Shown here piece after piece: positions 35,225-39,663 of a stretch of 39,663 nt of DNA. Every line of letters begins with the position of its first letter. Positions within the stretch are counted from its first letter, which is position 1. The translations under genes were made by a program, and so were the position numbers. This stretch comes from Trueperaceae bacterium (GTDB lineage Bacteria; Deinococcota; Deinococci; Deinococcales; Trueperaceae). Under the pieces are notes generated by a model. The model made no database searches and was not told where the DNA came from. It saw nothing but the letters and a program-made list of their open reading frames with translations. The stretch spans positions 1 to 39,663 of the forward strand of contig SLRS01000281.1 of the NCBI GenBank assembly GCA_007130855.1, written 5' to 3'.

Positions 35225-37951
35225 GTGGCCGAAGCCCACGAAGAGGTCAAGACGGAGCGCTCACGGCTCTCGGACGAGGAACGCGAGCAGCTCGACCGCA
35301 TCGAGATGCGCGAGTGGCTCGAGTCGCTCGACTACGTGCTCGCGAGCGGTGGCGAGGAACGCGTCACCGAGATCCTCGAGCGCCTCGAGCAGCACGCCGA
35401 ACGCAGCGGCGTCCACGTGCCGTTCAGCTCCACCACGCCCTACGTCAACACCATCTCGCTCGAGGAGCAGCCGCCCTACCCGGGCGACCAGAAGCTCGAG
35501 CGCCGGATCAAGACGCTGATCCGCTGGAACGCCGTGTCGATGGTGGTACGCGCCAACAAGAACTCCGACGGGATCGGTGGGCACCTGGGCACCTACGCCT
35601 CGGCGGCCACGCTCTACGAGGTCGCCTTCAACCATGTCTTCCGTGGTCCGGACGCGGGTGCCGACGCCGATCTGGTGTTCTTCCAGGGCCACGCCAGCCC
35701 TGGCATCTACGCCCGCTCGTACCTCGAGGGACGCATCGAGGTGGAGCAGCTGCGCAACTTCCGGCGCGAGCTGCAAGCCACCCCCGGGCTGTCGTCGTAC
35801 CCGCATCCGTGGCTGATGCCCGACTACTGGCAGTTCCCGACCGTGTCGATGGGCCTGGGCCCGATCGTGTCGATCTACCAAGCGCGCTTCAACCGCTACC
35901 TCGAGGCGCGCAGGCTCAAGCCCAAGGGTACGGGCAAGGTCTTCGCCTACATCGGCGACGGCGAGACCGACGAGCCCGAGACGCTGGGCGCGATCAAGTT
36001 CGCCGCGCGCGAGAAGCTCGACAACCTGATCTGGGTGATCAACTGCAACTTGCAGCGGCTCGACGGTCCCGTGTTCGGGAACGGGCAGATCATGCAGGAG
36101 CTCGAGGGCATCTTCCGCGGCGCCGGCTGGAACGTGATCAAGGTCGCCTGGGGATCGAAGTGGGACGAACTGCTCGCCGAGGACCACGACGGCGTGCTGG
36201 TCAAGCGCTTCGGTCGTCTGGTCGACGGTGAGTCGCAGCGCTACGCGGCGTTCGGCGCGCCCGAGCTGCGCGAGAAGTTCTTCGACTCACCCGAGCTGCA
36301 GCAGCTGATCGAGGGCTGGACCGACGACGACCTGGCCGAGCTCACGCGCGGTGGCCACGATCCGATCAAGGTGTACGCCGCCTACCACCGAGCCATGCAG
36401 CACCAGGGGTCGCCCACGGTCTTGCTGACGCGCACGGTGAAGGGGTACGGCCTCGGTGAAGCGGGCGAGGCGCTCAACGTCGCGCACCAGCAGAAGAAGC
36501 TCGATCTCGAGGCCATGCGCGCGTTCCGCGACCGCTTCGACGTGCCCATCGAGGACGACGACCTCGCCGAGGCGCCGTTCTTCCGGCCGCCCGAGGACTC
36601 ACCCGAGCGCCGCTACCTGCTGGAGCGCCGCGAGGAACTCGGCGGCTTCGTCCCCGCGCGGCGCGAGGAGGCTGCGAGCGTCCCGCCGCCCGAGGCCGAG
36701 GCCTTCGAGGAGTTCTTCGCCGGCACCGAGAACCGTTCGGTGTCGACCACCGGCGTGTTCGTCAGCATCCTGCGCAAGCTCCTGCGCGACCCGGCCTGGG
36801 GCGAGCTGGTGGTGCCAATCGTGCCCGACGAGGCACGCACCTTCGGCATGGAGTCGCTGTTCAGGCAAGTCGGCATCCACTCGTCGATGGGCCAGAAGTA
36901 CGACCCGGTCGACAGCGACAACCTGCTCTACTACAAGGAGAGCCACGACGGGCAGATCCTCGAGGAGGGGATCACCGAGGCCGGTTCGATGAGCTCGTTC
37001 ATCGCCGCCGGCACGGCCTACGCCACCCACGGCGTGCCGACGGTGCCGTTCTTCATCTACTACTCGATGTTCGGCTTCCAGCGCATCGGCGACCTGATCT
37101 GGTTGGCGGCCGACATGCGGGCCAAGGGCTTCCTCGTCGGCGGCACCGCCGGCGGCACCACCCTCGCGGGCGAGGGCCTGCAGCACCTCGACGGTCACTC
37201 GCACGTGTTGGCGTTGCCCGTTCCGAACCTGCACGCCTACGACCCGGCCTACGCCTTCGAGCTCGCGATCGTCGTGCGCGAGGGCTTGCGCCGCATGTAC
37301 GAGGAGCAAGAGACGTGCTCGTTCTACGTGACGGTCGGCAACGAGAACTACCCGATGCCGGCGGCGCCGACGCACTTGGAGCGCGACGAGTTGATCGAGG
37401 GCGTCATGAACGGGCTCTACGCCTATCGGCCCAGCGGCAAGAAGCGTTCGCGGCTGCGCGCGCAGTTGCTCGGCTCGGGCTCGATCTTGAACGAGGTGCT
37501 GCGGGCGGCGCGGATCCTCGAGGACGACTACCAGGTCGCCGCCGACGTGTGGAGCGCCACGAGCTACAAGGCGCTGCAGCGTGACGCCCTGGCGGTGGAG
37601 CGGTGGAATCGGCTGCACCCCGACGAGACGCCGCGCGACAGCTACGTGGCCCGGCGGCTCGGCCCCAGCAAGGGACCGATCGTGGCGGCGAGTGACTACA
37701 TGAAGGTGCTCTCGGACGCGCTCGCCCGGCATCTGCCCGGACGCACCCTGGTCAGCCTCGGGACCGATGGCTTCGGACGCAGCGAGGCACGTGCCGAGCT
37801 GCGCGACCACTTCGAGGTGAGTGCAGCGCACGTGGTGCTCGCGACCCTCAAGGCGTTGGCCGACGACGGCCAGCTCGAGTCCGGGGTGGTCGTCAAGGCC
37901 ATCGCCGACCTCGGCATCGACCCCGACAAGCCCGACCCGTACCTGGCGTGA
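35225..37951 (+). CDS. aceE: Pyruvate dehydrogenase E1 component (homodimeric)
   Basis: AceE decarboxylates pyruvate with thiamin diphosphate and passes the acetyl group to the lipoyl arm of E2. The 908-residue protein resembles the single-chain E1 of gamma-proteobacteria and Deinococcus. Visible are [23 protein letters not shown], the diphosphate/Mg motif [13 protein letters not shown] with [34 protein letters not shown], and [11 protein letters not shown] near the end. The start is GTG 35225, since an in-frame stop lies at 35207 and GAGG precedes it by nine bases. It is followed after 18 bases by aceF. Confidence 0.96.
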   Translation: MAEAHEEVKTERSRLSDEEREQLDRIEMREWLESLDYVLASGGEERVTEILERLEQHAERSGVHVPFSSTTPYVNTISLEEQPPYPGDQKLERRIKTLIRWNAVSMVVRANKNSDGIGGHLGTYASAATLYEVAFNHVFRGPDAGADADLVFFQGHASPGIYARSYLEGRIEVEQLRNFRRELQATPGLSSYPHPWLMPDYWQFPTVSMGLGPIVSIYQARFNRYLEARRLKPKGTGKVFAYIGDGETDEPETLGAIKFAAREKLDNLIWVINCNLQRLDGPVFGNGQIMQELEGIFRGAGWNVIKVAWGSKWDELLAEDHDGVLVKRFGRLVDGESQRYAAFGAPELREKFFDSPELQQLIEGWTDDDLAELTRGGHDPIKVYAAYHRAMQHQGSPTVLLTRTVKGYGLGEAGEALNVAHQQKKLDLEAMRAFRDRFDVPIEDDDLAEAPFFRPPEDSPERRYLLERREELGGFVPARREEAASVPPPEAEAFEEFFAGTENRSVSTTGVFVSILRKLLRDPAWGELVVPIVPDEARTFGMESLFRQVGIHSSMGQKYDPVDSDNLLYYKESHDGQILEEGITEAGSMSSFIAAGTAYATHGVPTVPFFIYYSMFGFQRIGDLIWLAADMRAKGFLVGGTAGGTTLAGEGLQHLDGHSHVLALPVPNLHAYDPAYAFELAIVVREGLRRMYEEQETCSFYVTVGNENYPMPAAPTHLERDELIEGVMNGLYAYRPSGKKRSRLRAQLLGSGSILNEVLRAARILEDDYQVAADVWSATSYKALQRDALAVERWNRLHPDETPRDSYVARRLGPSKGPIVAASDYMKVLSDALARHLPGRTLVSLGTDGFGRSEARAELRDHFEVSAAHVVLATLKALADDGQLESGVVVKAIADLGIDPDKPDPYLA

Positions 37952-37969
37952 CAAGGAGGCGACGACGAC

Positions 37970-39331
37970 GTGTCCACTGAGTTCAAGCTCCCCGAGGTCG
38001 GTGAGGGCATCGAGGCCGGCACCGTGGTGTCGGTCCTGGTCTCCGAGGGCGATCGGATCGAGGTCGACCAGAGCGTCCTCGAGTTCGAGACCGACAAGGC
38101 GGTCGTCGAGGTCCCCTCGACCGTGGCCGGGGTGGTCTCCAAGGTCCACGTGAAGGCGAACGACGAGGCCAAGGTGGGCCAGACGATCCTGACGGTCGAC
38201 GAGGGCGCCGAGGCCGGCGCCGGTGACGAGGGCGCCGAGGCCGGCGCCGCTGACGAGGGCGCAGCCGAAGAGGCCGACGAGGGCGCCGACGAGGGCGCAG
38301 GGGCGCCGCCACAGCGGGACGAGGAGGCCGCCGAGCGAGGCGAGGCGGCCGCCCAGGGGCGCACGACGGCTGCGCCCACGTCCGCCCGCGGCGTCGGCGC
38401 AGCCGACGATGGCGAGCGGCGGCCGATCCCCGCCGCGCCCAGCGTGCGACGCCTCGCCCGCGAGCAGGGCGTCGACTTGCGGCGGGTCTCGGGCAGCGGT
38501 CTGCTGGGGCGCATCTCGGCCGAGGACGTGCTGCGCTTCGCCGAGGGAGGCGAGGAGGCCCGTCCGGCGGCCGCCGCGGCGCCGGCGCCGGCGGCGGTGC
38601 CGCTCCCCGACTTCTCCGTCTGGGGCGAGACCGAGCGCGTGGCCATGTCGGGCATCCGCAAGGCGACCGTCCGCGCCATGACCAACGCCTGGGCCACGGT
38701 GCCGATGGTGACGCACTTCGACAGCGCCGACGCGACCGAGTTCGAGGCGTTGCGGCAGCGCTTCAAGCGCGCGGCCGAGGCGCTCGGTACCAAGCTCACG
38801 CCAACGGCGATGCTCATCAAGGTGGTCGCATCGGCGCTGCGCAAGTTCCCGGACTTCAACGCCAGCCTCGACGTGGACACCCTCGAGATCGTGTACAAGC
38901 GCTACGTGAACGTGGGCGTGGCGGTCGATACCGACCGCGGCCTGCTGGTGCCGGTGGTGAAGAACGCCGATCAGAAGAACATGCTCGACCTGGCCGTAGA
39001 GCTCGGCGAGCTGGCCGACAAGGCGCGCGACCGCAAGCTCGGGCCGGATGACATGCAAGGCGGCAACCTGACGGTGTCGAACCTGGGCGGCATCGGCGGG
39101 CACGGCTTCACGCCGATCGTCGACCCGCCCGACGTCGCCATCCTGGGCGTCTCGCGGTCGCGGATGGAGCCGGTCTGGGACGCGGAGAGCGAGACCTTCG
39201 TGCCGCGCCTGATGATGCCGTTGGCGCTCTCGTACGATCACCGGCTCATCGACGGGGCTTCGGCGGCGCGGTTCTTGCGCTGGGTCTGCCGCGCCATCGA
39301 AGAGCCGTTCTTGATGGCGCTCGAAGGCTGA
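37970..39331 (+). CDS. aceF: Pyruvate dehydrogenase E2 component, dihydrolipoamide acetyltransferase
   Basis: AceF forms the core of the complex and moves acetyl groups to CoA. The 453-residue protein has one lipoyl domain with the lipoylated lysine K43 in [12 protein letters not shown], a long Ala/Glu/Gly-rich linker (about 75-145) containing a 9-residue tandem repeat, a peripheral-subunit binding domain ([18 protein letters not shown] and [13 protein letters not shown]), and the catalytic domain ending with [10 protein letters not shown] (H424 and D428). The GTG 37970 start has AAGGAGG ten bases upstream. No E3 (lpd) gene follows in this window. Confidence 0.96.
   Translation: MSTEFKLPEVGEGIEAGTVVSVLVSEGDRIEVDQSVLEFETDKAVVEVPSTVAGVVSKVHVKANDEAKVGQTILTVDEGAEAGAGDEGAEAGAADEGAAEEADEGADEGAGAPPQRDEEAAERGEAAAQGRTTAAPTSARGVGAADDGERRPIPAAPSVRRLAREQGVDLRRVSGSGLLGRISAEDVLRFAEGGEEARPAAAAAPAPAAVPLPDFSVWGETERVAMSGIRKATVRAMTNAWATVPMVTHFDSADATEFEALRQRFKRAAEALGTKLTPTAMLIKVVASALRKFPDFNASLDVDTLEIVYKRYVNVGVAVDTDRGLLVPVVKNADQKNMLDLAVELGELADKARDRKLGPDDMQGGNLTVSNLGGIGGHGFTPIVDPPDVAILGVSRSRMEPVWDAESETFVPRLMMPLALSYDHRLIDGASAARFLRWVCRAIEEPFLMALEG
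38198..38251 (+). repeat. 27-base tandem repeat in the aceF linker
   Basis: Two copies (38198-38224 and 38225-38251) differ at one base and encode DEGAEAGAG and DEGAEAGAA. Related partial units, DEGA, continue to about 38300. The repeat lengthens the flexible, acidic swinging-arm linker. Confidence 0.85.
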
Positions 39332-39350
39332 ACGGCTCCGGTTCCGCCGC

Positions 39351-39394
39351 GAGCGTCGGACGGGTGTCCCTAGCGGGACGCTCGTCCGACGCTC
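39351..39394 (+). terminator. Strong hairpin terminator after aceF
   Basis: GAGCGTCGGACG (39351-39362) pairs perfectly with CGTCCGACGCTC (39383-39394). Inside, GGT/GCT (with two G-U pairs) and GTCCC/GGGAC continue to a TAGC tetraloop, giving a continuous 20-bp stem. It lies 20 bases after the aceF stop and before the lptB promoter. No T-run follows. Confidence 0.75.
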
Positions 39395-39407
39395 ATACCG
39401 GCGGTGC

Positions 39408-39413
39408 TACCAT
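39408..39413 (+). promoter_or_regulatory. -10 box of lptB (leaderless or nearly so)
   Basis: TACCAT ends nine bases before the ATG at 39423. No -35 box is clear, and the upstream hairpin occupies that position. Confidence 0.4.
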
Positions 39414-39422
39414 GGCCCAGGT

Positions 39423-39663
39423 ATGTCGGTCGTGGCCCCGGTCCTAGAGCATCCGCACCAGCGCGCCGCGCAGCCCGCCCAGGCCAGGCTCCTCGCCTCG
39501 GGACTGGTGAAGCGCTACGGCCGCCGCACCGTGGTCGACGGCGTCGATCTGCGCCTCGACCCCGGCGAGATCGTCGCGCTGCTCGGCCCGAATGGCGCCG
39601 GTAAGACCACCAGCTTCTACATGATGGTCGGCTTCGTGCGGCCGAACGCGGGGCGCATCGAAC
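39423..39663 (+). CDS. lptB: LPS export ABC transporter ATPase LptB (5' part only)
   Basis: Only the first 80 codons are inside the window. The visible part contains [45 protein letters not shown], i.e. a complete Walker A motif GPNGAGKTT near residue 60. The following [15 protein letters not shown] is characteristic of LptB, which powers lipopolysaccharide transport to the outer membrane. The protein begins with about 25 extra polar residues compared with usual LptB. ATG 39423 is supported by TACCAT nine bases upstream. Presence of LptB suits a diderm envelope. Confidence 0.85.
   Translation, partial: MSVVAPVLEHPHQRAAQPAQARLLASGLVKRYGRRTVVDGVDLRLDPGEIVALLGPNGAGKTTSFYMMVGFVRPNAGRIE

Noticed and set aside
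34914-35519. Plus-strand open frame of 201 codons across the lacI-aceE intergenic region
   Set aside because: It runs into aceE in a wrong frame, has arginine/serine-rich composition and no family features.
36599-39241. 880-codon open frame opposite aceE and aceF
   Set aside because: Same reason: antisense shadow over two genes with complete functional motifs on the plus strand.

Overview
This window is core chromosomal DNA from a high-GC, diderm-type bacterium. I infer the Deinococcota (Deinococcus/Truepera relatives), at moderate confidence. The grounds are an unbroken 14-gene nuoA-N operon, a homodimeric-type AceE next to AceF, an LptB-type ATPase, a CrtI carotenoid desaturase, and many genes with a TANNNT -10 box only 5-9 bases before the start codon. 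That last pattern implies leaderless mRNAs, which are known to be abundant in Deinococcus. I saw no insertion sequence, prophage, CRISPR array, integrase or toxin-antitoxin pair.

Layout. (1) 28-103: tRNA-Lys(UUU) on the minus strand with its own promoter. (2) 443-14964: nuoA-N, encoding proton-pumping NADH:quinone oxidoreductase. Almost every junction is an ATGA, GTGA or TGATG overlap. The operon has a -35/-10 promoter and a leader of about 158 bases that carries a perfect hairpin. (3) 15045-20906: small housekeeping units: rhodanese, DinB-like protein, ndk, an aminotransferase-osmC pair, short AMP nucleosidase-GNAT pair, EamA transporter and a lipoprotein. (4) 20960-26527, minus strand: an overlooked CDS without a standard start, gabD, crtI, and a lysA-type decarboxylase overlapping a class-A-beta-lactamase-like serine hydrolase. 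(5) 26620-27908: a basic-headed membrane protein coupled to an MTA/SAH nucleosidase. (6) 27921-34861, minus strand: a sugar-uptake locus with a LacI regulator, binding protein, two oversized permeases and a glycogen-debranching-type glucosidase. It has a consensus promoter and two LacI-type operators. (7) 35225-39331: aceE-aceF of pyruvate dehydrogenase, closed by a 20-bp hairpin. (8) The start of lptB, cut by the window end.

How the genes fit together. Pyruvate dehydrogenase feeds NADH to complex I. The sugar locus imports what is probably an alpha-glucan oligosaccharide under LacI-type control; no ATPase is encoded, so one must come from elsewhere. Promoters fall into two classes: -35/-10 promoters with a real leader (tRNA, nuo, lacI) and -10-only promoters placed directly before a start codon (eleven genes).

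I did not find a clearly new multi-gene system. The items most worth a second look are the insertions in both sugar permeases, the CDS lacking ATG/GTG/TTG, the loss of the N7-type ligands in NuoG, the leaderless-promoter pattern, and the charged-head membrane protein beside mtnN.
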